Below, one piece after another: positions 18,222 through 26,562 of a DNA stretch of 64,000 nucleotides; positions within the stretch are counted from its first letter, which is position 1; each line of letters starts with the position of its first letter. The DNA comes from Herbaspirillum sp. ASV7. GTDB lineage: Bacteria; Pseudomonadota; Gammaproteobacteria; Burkholderiales; Burkholderiaceae_D. The DNA is taken from positions 1 to 64,000 of the forward strand of contig NZ_JAELUH010000021.1 of assembly GCF_016429215.1 (NCBI RefSeq), given 5' to 3'. The notes below the pieces were generated by a model. It did no database searches and was not told the origin of the DNA. It was given only the letters and a program-made list of their open reading frames with translations. The translations under genes were made by a program, and so were the position numbers.

Positions 18222-18922
18222 TGCTGCAAGTGGAAGAGGTTCACGGCTACTATAGCAAGAGCCACATCCTGCAGGGCGTGTCGCTGCAGGTCGATGCCGG
18301 CGAGGTGGTAACCCTGCTGGGCCGCAATGGCGCCGGCAAGACCACCACCCTGAAGAGCATCGTCGGCGTGGTGCCGCCGGCACAGGGGCGGGTGCTGTTC
18401 GAGGGCCAGCCCATCAACGGCCTGCCCTCCTACCAGATCGCCGCGCGTGGCGTGTGCCTGGTGCCGGAGCATCGCGGCATCTTCAAGCTGCTCACGGTGG
18501 AAGAGAACCTGACCATGGCCGCGCGCAAGCAATCGGCCTGGGGGCTGGAGGAGATCTACCGCATCTTCCCGCGCCTGAAGGAGCGCCGCAGGAATGGCGG
18601 CGGCCAGCTCTCCGGTGGCGAGCAGCAGATGCTGGCCATCGCGCGCGCCCTGATGACGCATCCGCGCGTGCTGATGCTGGATGAACCGGTGGAAGGCCTG
18701 GCGCCGGTGATCGTCGACGAGATCGTGGCGCAGATCAGGCTGATCAAGGCCACCGGGATGTCCATCATCCTGGTGGAGCAGAACCTGGAAGTCTGTACGC
18801 AACTGGCCGACCGGCACTATATCGTCGAGCAGGGACGCATCGTCTACAGCGGCAGCAATGCGGACTTCCTGGCCGATGAGGGCGTGAAGGACCGTTATCT
18901 GGGCGTCAATCTGGCGGCATGA
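18218..18922 (+). CDS. ABC transporter ATP-binding protein, LivF type
   Basis: Second ATPase subunit, 234 residues. Walker A is GRNGAGKTT, the signature is LSGGEQQMLAIARAL, Walker B is VLMLDEP and the switch region is IILVEQNLEV; the LivF-specific GVCLVPEHRGIFK block is also present. It overlaps the LivG-type gene by four bases and closes the five-gene importer. A REP-like element separates it from the hydrolase genes. Confidence 0.92.
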   Translation: MMLQVEEVHGYYSKSHILQGVSLQVDAGEVVTLLGRNGAGKTTTLKSIVGVVPPAQGRVLFEGQPINGLPSYQIAARGVCLVPEHRGIFKLLTVEENLTMAARKQSAWGLEEIYRIFPRLKERRRNGGGQLSGGEQQMLAIARALMTHPRVLMLDEPVEGLAPVIVDEIVAQIRLIKATGMSIILVEQNLEVCTQLADRHYIVEQGRIVYSGSNADFLADEGVKDRYLGVNLAA

Positions 18923-18938
18923 GTGACGACGGAGCGTC

Positions 18939-19067
18939 CTTCGATACGCCGCTGCGCGGCTACTCAGGTCGAACGGGTTGGGGATGGCGTTGGGGATGAC
19001 TTTACGTACGCGCGGTGGAGTCCCCCTTCCCGTTCGGACTGAGTAGGCCGAAGGCCGTATCGAAGAA
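18939..19067. repeat. REP-like paired hairpin element, copy 2 (reversed order)
   Basis: The same two hairpin units as the other copies but in opposite order: CTTCGATAC...GAACGGG (18939-18977) comes first and CCCGTTCGG...GTATCGAAG (19029-19067) second, about 50 bases apart. The first arm has a variant (ACTCAGGTCG). Internal stems are CCGC-TGC-GCGG and GGCC-GAA-GGCC. It lies between the importer ATPase and the carbamoylase-like gene. Confidence 0.82.
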
Positions 19068-19100
19068 TCGCCGGTGGTAAAACCAAACAAGGAATCAACA

Positions 19101-20360
19101 ATGGACATGAAAACACAAGCCTCCACCCTGCGCGTCAACGGCGCACGCCTGTGGGATTCGCTGATGGAACTGGGCCAGATCGGCGGCACCGCCAAGGGCG
19201 GCGTATGCCGCCTGGCCCTGACCGACCTCGACAAAGCGGGCCGTGACCTGGTCACCGCCTGGGCCCGCGCCGAAGGCATGAGCGTGGTGGTGGACCAGAT
19301 CGGCAACATCTTCATGCGTCGCGCCGGCCGCAACAATGCGCTGCCACCGGTGATGACGGGTTCGCACATCGACACCCAGCCCACCGGCGGCAAGTTCGAC
19401 GGCAACTACGGCGTGCTCTCCGGCATCGAGGTGATCCGCACCCTGAACCAGCACAACATCCAGACCGAGGCGCCCATCGAGGTGGCGGTGTGGACCAATG
19501 AAGAAGGTTCGCGCTTCGTACCGGTGATGATGGGCTCGGGGGTCTTCTGCGGCGCCTTCACGCTGGAGCATGCCTACAACGCCACCGATATCGACGGCAA
19601 GAAGGTACGCGACGAGCTGGAGCGCATCGGCTACATCGGCGAGCAGGTGTGTGGCGACCACCCCATCGGCGCCTACTACGAGGCGCATATCGAGCAGGGC
19701 CCGGTGCTGGAAAATGCCGACACCGTCATCGGCGTGGTGCCGGCGGTGCTGGGGCTATCCTGGTACGACTGCACGGTGACCGGTTTCGAATCCCACGCCG
19801 GCCCGACACCGATGGAAATCCGCAAGGATGCGCTGCAGGTCTCCACCCACATCATGCAGGAGGTGGTGGCCATCGCCCACCGCTATCCGCCTTACGGACG
19901 CGGTACGGTGGGCCAGGTACAGGTGATGCCCAACAGCCGCAACGTGATCCCCGGGCAGGTCAAGTTCTCCATCGACCTGCGCAATGTCAGCGAGGAGTCG
20001 CTCAATCGCATGCACGAGGACCTGCTGGCCTATCTGGAAGCCACACGCCAGAAGACCGGGCTGTCCATCGAACTGGAGCGCGTGTCCTATTTCCCGCCCT
20101 GCCCCTTCCACCCGGATTGCGTGGACAATGTGCGCGCGGCTTCCTCGGCGCTGGGCTACAAGACCATGGACGTGGTCTCCGGTGCCGGTCATGACGCCAT
20201 CTACGCGGCGCGCCTGGCGCCGGCCGGGATGATCTTCGTGCCCTGCAAGGATGGGGTGTCGCACAACGAGATCGAGGATGCTCGCCCCGATCACCTCGAA
20301 GCCGGTTGCAACGTGCTGCTGCAGGCCATGCTGGCCAGCGCCGGCGTGGTCGACGACTGA
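19101..20360 (+). CDS. M20-family N-carbamoyl amino acid / allantoate amidohydrolase-like enzyme
   Basis: Zinc-dependent amidohydrolase of 419 residues from the hydantoinase/carbamoylase family (N-carbamoyl-L-amino acid hydrolase, beta-ureidopropionase, allantoate amidohydrolase). Metal-site motifs are TGSHIDTQPTGGKFDG, WTNEEGSRF and YEAHIEQGP; a catalytic-type SGAGHDA and a substrate-binding VMPNSRNVIPG are also seen. Start chosen behind CAAGGAATCAACA. The nearby importer and upstream beta-alanine module fit hydrolysis of an N-carbamoyl compound (such as N-carbamoyl-beta-alanine) after uptake, but no dihydropyrimidinase or hydantoinase is in the window, so the substrate is open. Confidence 0.85.
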   Translation: MDMKTQASTLRVNGARLWDSLMELGQIGGTAKGGVCRLALTDLDKAGRDLVTAWARAEGMSVVVDQIGNIFMRRAGRNNALPPVMTGSHIDTQPTGGKFDGNYGVLSGIEVIRTLNQHNIQTEAPIEVAVWTNEEGSRFVPVMMGSGVFCGAFTLEHAYNATDIDGKKVRDELERIGYIGEQVCGDHPIGAYYEAHIEQGPVLENADTVIGVVPAVLGLSWYDCTVTGFESHAGPTPMEIRKDALQVSTHIMQEVVAIAHRYPPYGRGTVGQVQVMPNSRNVIPGQVKFSIDLRNVSEESLNRMHEDLLAYLEATRQKTGLSIELERVSYFPPCPFHPDCVDNVRAASSALGYKTMDVVSGAGHDAIYAARLAPAGMIFVPCKDGVSHNEIEDARPDHLEAGCNVLLQAMLASAGVVDD

Positions 20361-20373
20361 GCCGGGAGCATCG

Positions 20374-21873
20374 ATGAAACCCCGTATCGTCATTGCCCGC
20401 ATGAATCACGAGACCAATACCTTCTCGCCGATTCCCACACCTCTGGACGCCTTCGCCCCGCAATGGGATGAAGCCGCCTACCGCGACCAGAAGGGTGCGC
20501 GCACCGCCATGGGCGCCTTCCTGGAAATCGCCGAAGGCCTCGGCGCCGACATCGTCACGCCGCTGGCGGCCTGGGCCAATCCCAGCGCGGCGGTGGCGGC
20601 CGATGCCTATACGCTGATGTGCGACGGCATCGTGGCCGCCATCGAACAGGGCTGCGACGCCATCATGCTGGACCTGCACGGCGCCATGGTGGCCGAGAAT
20701 GCCGACGATGGCGAAGGCACGCTGCTGGAACGCATCCGCCGCATCGCCCCCGATACGCCTCTGGCGGTGGCGCTGGACCTGCATGGCAACGTCACGCAGA
20801 AGATGGTGGAGAACGCCGACATCATCGTCAGCTTCAAGACCTATCCGCATATCGACATGTTCGAGACCGGTGAACACGCCGGCCGCCTGCTGGTGGCCTT
20901 GCTGGAGAAGCGCTCGCAACCGGCGCTGGCCTGGCGCCAGGTGCCGTTGCTGTCGGCGACGCTGACCAGCAACACCTCGGCCTCGGCCATGCAGCGCGCA
21001 GTGGAAGCGGCCAAGGCGGCCGAGCAGGAGGCCGGGGTGCTGGCGGTGTCGGTGCTGGCGGGATTCCCGCTGTCGGACTTCAGGGACGCCGGCATGTCGG
21101 TCGTGGTGGTCAGCGAGAACGACCCTGCCCTGGCCGATGCGGTGGCCGAACGCATCGCCGGCCAGATCTGGAACGAGCGCGACGATTTCGTCTACGACAG
21201 CCTGCCCCTGGCGCAGTCGCTGGCCCAGGCGAGATTGCGCAGCCTGGGGCCGGGTGCCGGCCCGGTGCTGTTGCTGGACCATAGCGACAACGTCATGTCG
21301 GGCGGCACCTGCAATACCATGGATGTGCTGGAGGCGGCGCTGGAAGCGGGCCTGGAAGGGATCGCCGTGGGCCCCGTGAGCGACCCGGAGGCGGTGGCCT
21401 ACATGGTGGCCGCCGGTGTCGGCGCCACCGTCACCCTGGCCGTGGGCAACAAGGTGCCGCTGACGGCGCAGGGCATTACCAAGGTACCGCCGCTGTTCTC
21501 GGGCAAGGTGCTGGCCATCACCGATGGCCGCTTCACCGTGACCGGGCCGATCTATACCGGCTCGACCATCCAGATGGGGCGCAGCGTGCTGCTCGATATC
21601 GGCCGCGCGCGCATCGTGGTGACCGAAGAGCGGGTCGAGCCCTATGACCTGGGCGTCTTCACCAGCCTGGGGCTGGACCCGGCGCAGCAATCCTTCCTGA
21701 TCCTGAAGTCGCGCATGTATTGCCGGCCGGTGTTCGTCCCCATCAGTCGCGGCCTGGTGGAGTGCGACTCCGACAGCGGCGGGCCGACCAGCGCCAACCT
21801 GAAACTGTTCCCGATCAAGAAGGTGCGCCGCCCTGTCTATCCGCTGGATGCGGGCATGGACTGGTCAGCGTGA
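20374..21873 (+). CDS. M81 family (MlrC-like) metallohydrolase
   Basis: A 499-residue relative of MlrC, which degrades linear microcystin. The N-terminus IVIARMNHETNTFSP is the family hallmark, followed by DLHGAMVAE and ALDLHGNV metal-site candidates, and a C-terminal MlrC domain with LLDHSDNVMSGGTCNT. Most members are in organisms that never meet microcystin and probably hydrolyse small amides or peptides. It sits 13 bases after the M20 gene and overlaps the exporter gene, so the three form one unit. Confidence 0.85.
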   Translation: MKPRIVIARMNHETNTFSPIPTPLDAFAPQWDEAAYRDQKGARTAMGAFLEIAEGLGADIVTPLAAWANPSAAVAADAYTLMCDGIVAAIEQGCDAIMLDLHGAMVAENADDGEGTLLERIRRIAPDTPLAVALDLHGNVTQKMVENADIIVSFKTYPHIDMFETGEHAGRLLVALLEKRSQPALAWRQVPLLSATLTSNTSASAMQRAVEAAKAAEQEAGVLAVSVLAGFPLSDFRDAGMSVVVVSENDPALADAVAERIAGQIWNERDDFVYDSLPLAQSLAQARLRSLGPGAGPVLLLDHSDNVMSGGTCNTMDVLEAALEAGLEGIAVGPVSDPEAVAYMVAAGVGATVTLAVGNKVPLTAQGITKVPPLFSGKVLAITDGRFTVTGPIYTGSTIQMGRSVLLDIGRARIVVTEERVEPYDLGVFTSLGLDPAQQSFLILKSRMYCRPVFVPISRGLVECDSDSGGPTSANLKLFPIKKVRRPVYPLDAGMDWSA

Positions 21874-22787
21874 ACAGCAGCGCGCCCCAGGGCGCAGGGG
21901 CGCGTGCCAGGCTGGTGCTGCTGGGGCTGGTGTGGGGCCTGAACTGGCCGGCGGTGAAAGTGGCGCTGTCGGGCGTGTCGCCCTGGGGATTGCGCACCAT
22001 CGGCCTGGGCGCGGCGGCCTGCACCGTGTTCGCGCTGGGCTGGGTGCGCGGCGACCGCATGGCCGTACACGCCGGGCGCGACCGCTGGCATATCGCGGTG
22101 GCCGGGCTGCTCAATGTGGCGGCCTTCAATATCCTCCTGACCTTTGCGCAGCTCAATGCGGCCACCTCGCGGGTGGCCATTCTGACCTATTCCATGCCGC
22201 TCTGGGCCACCCTGCTGGCCTGCCTGGTGCTGCGCGAACGCCTGGATCGCCTGCGCGCGGGCGGCTTGCTGCTGGGGGCCTGCGGCCTGGGCTGGCTGCT
22301 GTTGCCGCTGATGGGCCACGGCCTCTCGCGCGGTGTCTGGCTGGCGCTGGCGGCGGCCATCACCTGGGCGGCGGGCACCGTCTATAGCAAGTGGGCGCGC
22401 ATTGCCGCGCCACCGATGGCTGTGGCCGCCTGGCAACTGCTGATCGGCGCCGTGGTGGCTCTCACCGGCCTGCTGTGTTTCGAGGGCCTGCCGCATTGGC
22501 CGTCGCTGGCTGCAGTGCATCATCAGATCTGGCTGGCGCTGGGCTATCACGTCGTCTTCGGCATGGCCGCCGGCTACATCCTGTGGTTCAACATCATCGG
22601 CCAGCTGCCGGCCGGCGTGGCGGCATTGGGCACGCTGCTGGTGCCAGTGGTGGGTGTGAGCGGCGCCATGCTGCTCCTGGGCGAGCGGCCTGGCCTGTCG
22701 GACCTGGGCGGCTTCGCACTGATCTTTTGCGCTGCACTATGCGTGCTGCTGCCCACGCGGCGGCCGGCCGGACTGCCGGCGGCCTGA
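21870..22787 (+). CDS. EamA/DMT-family transporter
   Basis: Inner-membrane protein of 305 residues with about ten hydrophobic segments arranged as two EamA repeats (first begins LVLLGLVWGLNWPAVKVAL, second around WAAGTVYSKWARI). GTG start overlapping the MlrC-like stop (GTGA), so translation is coupled. DMT proteins export amino acids or metabolites; here it could expel a product of the preceding hydrolases. Substrate and direction are inferred only. Confidence 0.82.
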   Translation: MNSSAPQGAGARARLVLLGLVWGLNWPAVKVALSGVSPWGLRTIGLGAAACTVFALGWVRGDRMAVHAGRDRWHIAVAGLLNVAAFNILLTFAQLNAATSRVAILTYSMPLWATLLACLVLRERLDRLRAGGLLLGACGLGWLLLPLMGHGLSRGVWLALAAAITWAAGTVYSKWARIAAPPMAVAAWQLLIGAVVALTGLLCFEGLPHWPSLAAVHHQIWLALGYHVVFGMAAGYILWFNIIGQLPAGVAALGTLLVPVVGVSGAMLLLGERPGLSDLGGFALIFCAALCVLLPTRRPAGLPAA

Positions 22788-22975
22788 CCCGATTCCCGAA
22801 TACAACACCGCAGCCGCTCCGTCCTTTCGGGAGGGCGGCAATCTGCTTTTGCTGTGTTAGGCTAGTTAAGCTTCGAGCGACATTTCCAGTGACATTGTTC
22901 GGATAGCCAACGGCACCCGCCGCACAACAAAGCAACAGACCAACAAGCCGGGGCCGCCACCACAAGGGAGACGAG

Positions 22976-24574
22976 ATGAAGAACCTCAAGATAGGCGTGC
23001 GCCTGGCGATCGGTTTCATTTCCTTGCTGATGCTCATGGCCGTGATGGTCGGCCTGGCAGTGTGGCGCCTGGAGAGCATCGGCGACGCCACCGATGCGAT
23101 GGTCCAGGTCGCCCTGCAGAAAGAACGCGATGCCGTGCAATGGCATGCCACCATCAAGGAAAACGGTGTGCGCACCTTCGCCGTGATGAAGAGCAATGAC
23201 CCGGTCTTCCAGCAATCCTTCCAGAAGCAGATCGACACCCAGTCGAGCCAGATCAGCCAGTTGCAAAAGCGCGTCGAGGCTGCCATTGAGGACCCCGAGG
23301 AGAAGCGTCTCTTCGACGAGGTCGGCAAGCTGCGCGTGACCTATCGCGATGCGCGCCAGAAGATCTTCGACATGAAGGCCGCTGGCGACGTCGACAAGGC
23401 GCGTGAGATGACCGATACCGTGCTGGTGAAGATGATGGATGACTACGCCAACGGCGTGCTGCGCTATGCCGATTTCCAGAAGAACCTGATCAATGCGGCC
23501 GCCGCCGATATCGACCGCAACTACCGCTCCGGGCGTAGCATGCTGATCGCCCTGGGCGCCATCGAGCTGCTGCTGGGTGCGATGCTGGCCTGGCTGCTCA
23601 CGCGCAGCATCACGCTGCCGCTGAACCGCGCAGTGCACATCGCCGAGAACGTGGCCGCCGGCGACCTCACCTCGCATATCGACAGCGATGCCCGCGACGA
23701 GACCGGCAAGCTGCTGCACGCCCTCAAGGCCATGAATGGCAACCTGCTCGATATCGTCGGACGGGTGCGCCAGGGCAGCGATGCCATCCATACCTCTTCG
23801 CGCGAAATCGCCAGCGGCAACCTGGATCTGTCGGCACGCACCGAGCAACAGGCCGGTTCGCTGGAAGAAACCGCCTCGGCCATGGAGCAGCTGACCTCGA
23901 CGGTACGCCAGAATGCCGACAACGCCCGCCAGGCCAATGCGCTGGCGGCGTCGGCCTCCGAAGTGGCCAGCCAGGGCGGTGAAGTGGTCGGTCAGGTGGT
24001 GCAGACGATGAGCGCCATCCACGCCTCATCGCAGAAGATCGCCGACATCATCGGCGTCATCGACGGCATCGCCTTCCAGACCAATATCCTGGCGCTGAAC
24101 GCGGCGGTGGAAGCGGCGCGCGCTGGTGAACAGGGCCGCGGTTTTGCGGTGGTGGCTTCCGAGGTGCGCTCACTGGCACAACGCTCGGCGGCGGCGGCCC
24201 GGGAGATCAAGCAGCTCATCGATGAATCGGTAGAGAAGGTCGGCGATGGCAGCCGTCTGGTGGCGCGTGCCGGCGACACCATGCAGGAAGTGGTACAGAG
24301 CGTAGCGCGAGTGACCGAGATCGTGCGCGAGATCACCACGGCCAGCCAGGAACAAAGTGATGGCATCGAGCAGGTCAACCGGGCCATCACGGAGATCGAT
24401 GGCGCCACCCAGCAAAATGCCGCGCTGGTGGAACAGGCCGCAGCGGCAGCCCGCGCCATGCAGGATCAGGCCCAGACGTTGACCGAGGCGGTCAGCGTGT
24501 TCCGGCTGACCGAGGCCGGTAGCGTGCCGGCCGAAGATCAGCGCGGCACGTCGCCTTCGACGGTGGCGCGATAG
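22976..24574 (+). CDS. Methyl-accepting chemotaxis protein
   Basis: Chemoreceptor of 532 residues: transmembrane helix 1 (about 10-30), periplasmic four-helix-bundle sensor (about 31-185), helix 2 (about 189-210; ALGAIELLLGAMLAWLL), HAMP (about 211-265) and the cytoplasmic signalling domain with the conserved hairpin tip IIGVIDGIAFQTNILALNAA. No C-terminal NWETF-like CheR-docking pentapeptide is seen. A CAAGGGAGACGAG ribosome-binding site precedes the start. The 3' end overlaps the convergent dioxygenase gene by 37 bases. The ligand is unknown; proximity to the importer island may be coincidental. Confidence 0.92.
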   Translation: MKNLKIGVRLAIGFISLLMLMAVMVGLAVWRLESIGDATDAMVQVALQKERDAVQWHATIKENGVRTFAVMKSNDPVFQQSFQKQIDTQSSQISQLQKRVEAAIEDPEEKRLFDEVGKLRVTYRDARQKIFDMKAAGDVDKAREMTDTVLVKMMDDYANGVLRYADFQKNLINAAAADIDRNYRSGRSMLIALGAIELLLGAMLAWLLTRSITLPLNRAVHIAENVAAGDLTSHIDSDARDETGKLLHALKAMNGNLLDIVGRVRQGSDAIHTSSREIASGNLDLSARTEQQAGSLEETASAMEQLTSTVRQNADNARQANALAASASEVASQGGEVVGQVVQTMSAIHASSQKIADIIGVIDGIAFQTNILALNAAVEAARAGEQGRGFAVVASEVRSLAQRSAAAAREIKQLIDESVEKVGDGSRLVARAGDTMQEVVQSVARVTEIVREITTASQEQSDGIEQVNRAITEIDGATQQNAALVEQAAAAARAMQDQAQTLTEAVSVFRLTEAGSVPAEDQRGTSPSTVAR

Positions 24575-25428
24575 AGCGTGCGACGCAGATGCGGCGGGGT
24601 GATGGCGGCGTAGTGCTGGGTGCTGCGGTTGTCCCAGAACACCATGTCATGCGGCTGCCACTTGTGGGTGTAGACGTTGTCGGGACGGGTGATGTGCTGA
24701 TGCAGTTCTTTCAGCAGCGCATCGCTTTCATCGCGCGGGATACCCACGATGTGCGAGGTGAAGCCTTCGCTGACGAAGAGGATCTTGCGACCGCTCTCGG
24801 GGTGGGTGATCACCACCGGATGCTCCACCGGCGGCACCTCATCGATCTGCTTTTGCGTCAGCGCCGGACGCCACGGCGCCAGCTTGCGCAGGCGCTCGTT
24901 GCGATAGACGTAGGAGTGCACGGCGCGCTTGTCGGCCAGCAGCGTCTTGAGCGCGGCCGGCAGGGTATCCCAGGCGTTGGCGGTGTTGGCGTAGAGCGTA
25001 TCGCCCAGCTCGGCCGGCAATTCCTGCGAGTGCAGCAACGCGCCCATGCTGGGCCGGGGCAGATAGGACAGGTCGGAATGCCAGTCGGCGCCGGCATCGA
25101 CCAGGCCGATGGGCTTGCCATCCTCGATCACGTTGGAGACCACCAGCAGTTCCGGGTAACCGGCCAGATGGAAGCGGTTCTGCACGTGCACCTGCAAGGG
25201 GCCGAAGCGACGGCTGAAAGCGATGTGCTGCTCGGGGGTGATGCGCTGGTCGCGGAAGACCACCACGCCATGCGCGACGAAGGCGCTGCGGATACGGGCC
25301 AGCTCGGCGTCGGACACTTCCTGGTTCAGGTCCAGGCCGATGATCTCGGCCCCCAGCGGTCCACCGAAGGGACGGATCTCGATCTGCTGGTGCGCACGCG
25401 GCGCGCTTTCCAATGTGGCAACTGACAT
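24538..25428 (-). CDS. TauD/TfdA-family Fe(II)/2-oxoglutarate dioxygenase
   Basis: A 296-residue non-heme iron oxygenase that couples 2-oxoglutarate decarboxylation to substrate hydroxylation, as in taurine or 2,4-D dioxygenases. The iron triad is visible: WHSDLSY supplies His and Asp, and STQHYA the distal His; LRRTLYRATVEGD carries the Arg that usually binds 2-oxoglutarate. The start is fixed by a GGAGGAA ribosome-binding site. Divergent from the cupin-type gene across a 192-base region with a 16-bp palindrome. The substrate (sulfonate, aryloxyalkanoate or other) is unknown. Confidence 0.88.
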   Translation of the reverse strand: MSVATLESAPRAHQQIEIRPFGGPLGAEIIGLDLNQEVSDAELARIRSAFVAHGVVVFRDQRITPEQHIAFSRRFGPLQVHVQNRFHLAGYPELLVVSNVIEDGKPIGLVDAGADWHSDLSYLPRPSMGALLHSQELPAELGDTLYANTANAWDTLPAALKTLLADKRAVHSYVYRNERLRKLAPWRPALTQKQIDEVPPVEHPVVITHPESGRKILFVSEGFTSHIVGIPRDESDALLKELHQHITRPDNVYTHKWQPHDMVFWDNRSTQHYAAITPPHLRRTLYRATVEGDVPR

Positions 25429-25552
25429 GCCCGTTCCTCCATGATCTGCGATGACTGCGGGCTGTGGCCTCAGGGATCAAACAGATCATCCAGCCCCGGC
25501 AGTGAAAACAGGTATTACAACCCCAGCCGGACGGGCGTACAAGGAACAAGAA

Positions 25553-25568
25553 CGCATATCGATATGCG
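25553..25568. promoter_or_regulatory. 16-bp perfect palindrome between divergent oxygenase genes
   Basis: CGCATATCGATATGCG is perfectly self-complementary and lies between the TauD-type and cupin-type genes, 40 bases before a TACAAT -10-like hexamer (25608-25613) of the latter. It is a plausible dimeric-regulator operator serving both genes. No regulator is assigned. Confidence 0.45.
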
Positions 25569-25620
25569 CACAGCGTTGCAAGCGACGGCCGTTGTGGCCT
25601 GCAGCGCTACAATAGCGCCG

Positions 25621-26562
25621 ATGAAACAGGCCACTCCCGACACCCCTGCCGACGCTACCACGCCCAGTACCGATGCCAGCCAGCGCAGCGCGCGCAAGCT
25701 GCCACCGCGCCCGGCGGTGGCCGTGCTGTCGCCCGAGGAAGCGGCAGCGCGACAGCAGAAAAAGGAAAAGCGCGATGCGCAGATCCGGGGCGTCGACTCC
25801 ATTGCCGCCATGCGCGAGGCCATCCGCCAGGCCAGCGCGCGCCTGCCGGTGCTCACCACCATCCCGCGCCTGGGGCCGATGAAGACGGCGGCGTTTCGCC
25901 AGCGGGCCGCCGCCGGCCTGCCCTTCATCATGACCGGCATGGCCACGCGCTGGCCACTGTCGACGCTGACGGTGGCCACGCTGCGCGCGCATTTCGGTTC
26001 CCTGGCGGTGCGGGCGCGCGTGGGCGACTACATCAATACCGCCTTCGCCCCGGACCGGGCCATGCAGGACATGCGCCTGCTGGATTACCTGGACCTGGTG
26101 GAGCGCGAAACCGATGGGCTGCCACCCTATCTCGGCAACCTGGAGTTACGTGAACTCAATGCGCTTTGTCACTGGCCCAACTTCTTCGACAAGATGGGCC
26201 CGCCGCGCTTCTGGATCGGCCCGGCCGGCACCGTCACGCCCCTGCATTGCGACTATGACGACAATGTCTTCACGCAGATCTGGGGCAGCAAGCGCATCTG
26301 GGTGGCGCCACCGCATCACGATCAGTATCTCTATCCGCGCGAGGCCAACGCCATCCTGTTCGGCTCGCCCTTCGATCCGGATCATCCCGATCTGGAACGC
26401 TTCCCACTGGCCCGCCAGGCCGCGCTGGTGGACTGCGTGATGCAACCGGGCGAGATGCTCTACCTGCCGGCCGGCTGGTACCACCAGGTCAGCTCGCTGA
26501 GCTTCTCGCTGTCCTGCAATCGCTGGGCGCGGGGCCGGCCGCTGGTGCTGGCTCGCCCCTAA
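25621..26562 (+). CDS. Cupin-like (JmjC/cupin_8) Fe(II)/2-oxoglutarate oxygenase
   Basis: A 313-residue protein with a proline/alanine-rich, charged N-terminal region (about 1-70) and a JmjC-type cupin barrel. The iron-site HxD is in TPLHCDYDDNVFTQ, the distal His in MLYLPAGWYHQV, and the GSKRIWVAPP strand is characteristic. Relatives hydroxylate proteins (arginyl or asparaginyl hydroxylases) or small molecules. The start at 25621 excludes an upstream 60-codon extension with no family similarity that would include the promoter-like TACAAT. Its stop overlaps the convergent MocR gene by four bases. Confidence 0.8.
   Translation: MKQATPDTPADATTPSTDASQRSARKLPPRPAVAVLSPEEAAARQQKKEKRDAQIRGVDSIAAMREAIRQASARLPVLTTIPRLGPMKTAAFRQRAAAGLPFIMTGMATRWPLSTLTVATLRAHFGSLAVRARVGDYINTAFAPDRAMQDMRLLDYLDLVERETDGLPPYLGNLELRELNALCHWPNFFDKMGPPRFWIGPAGTVTPLHCDYDDNVFTQIWGSKRIWVAPPHHDQYLYPREANAILFGSPFDPDHPDLERFPLARQAALVDCVMQPGEMLYLPAGWYHQVSSLSFSLSCNRWARGRPLVLARP

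Noticed and set aside
20002-21690. A 562-codon minus-strand open frame opposite the MlrC-like gene
   Set aside because: Shadow with Gln/Arg/His bias and no family similarity.
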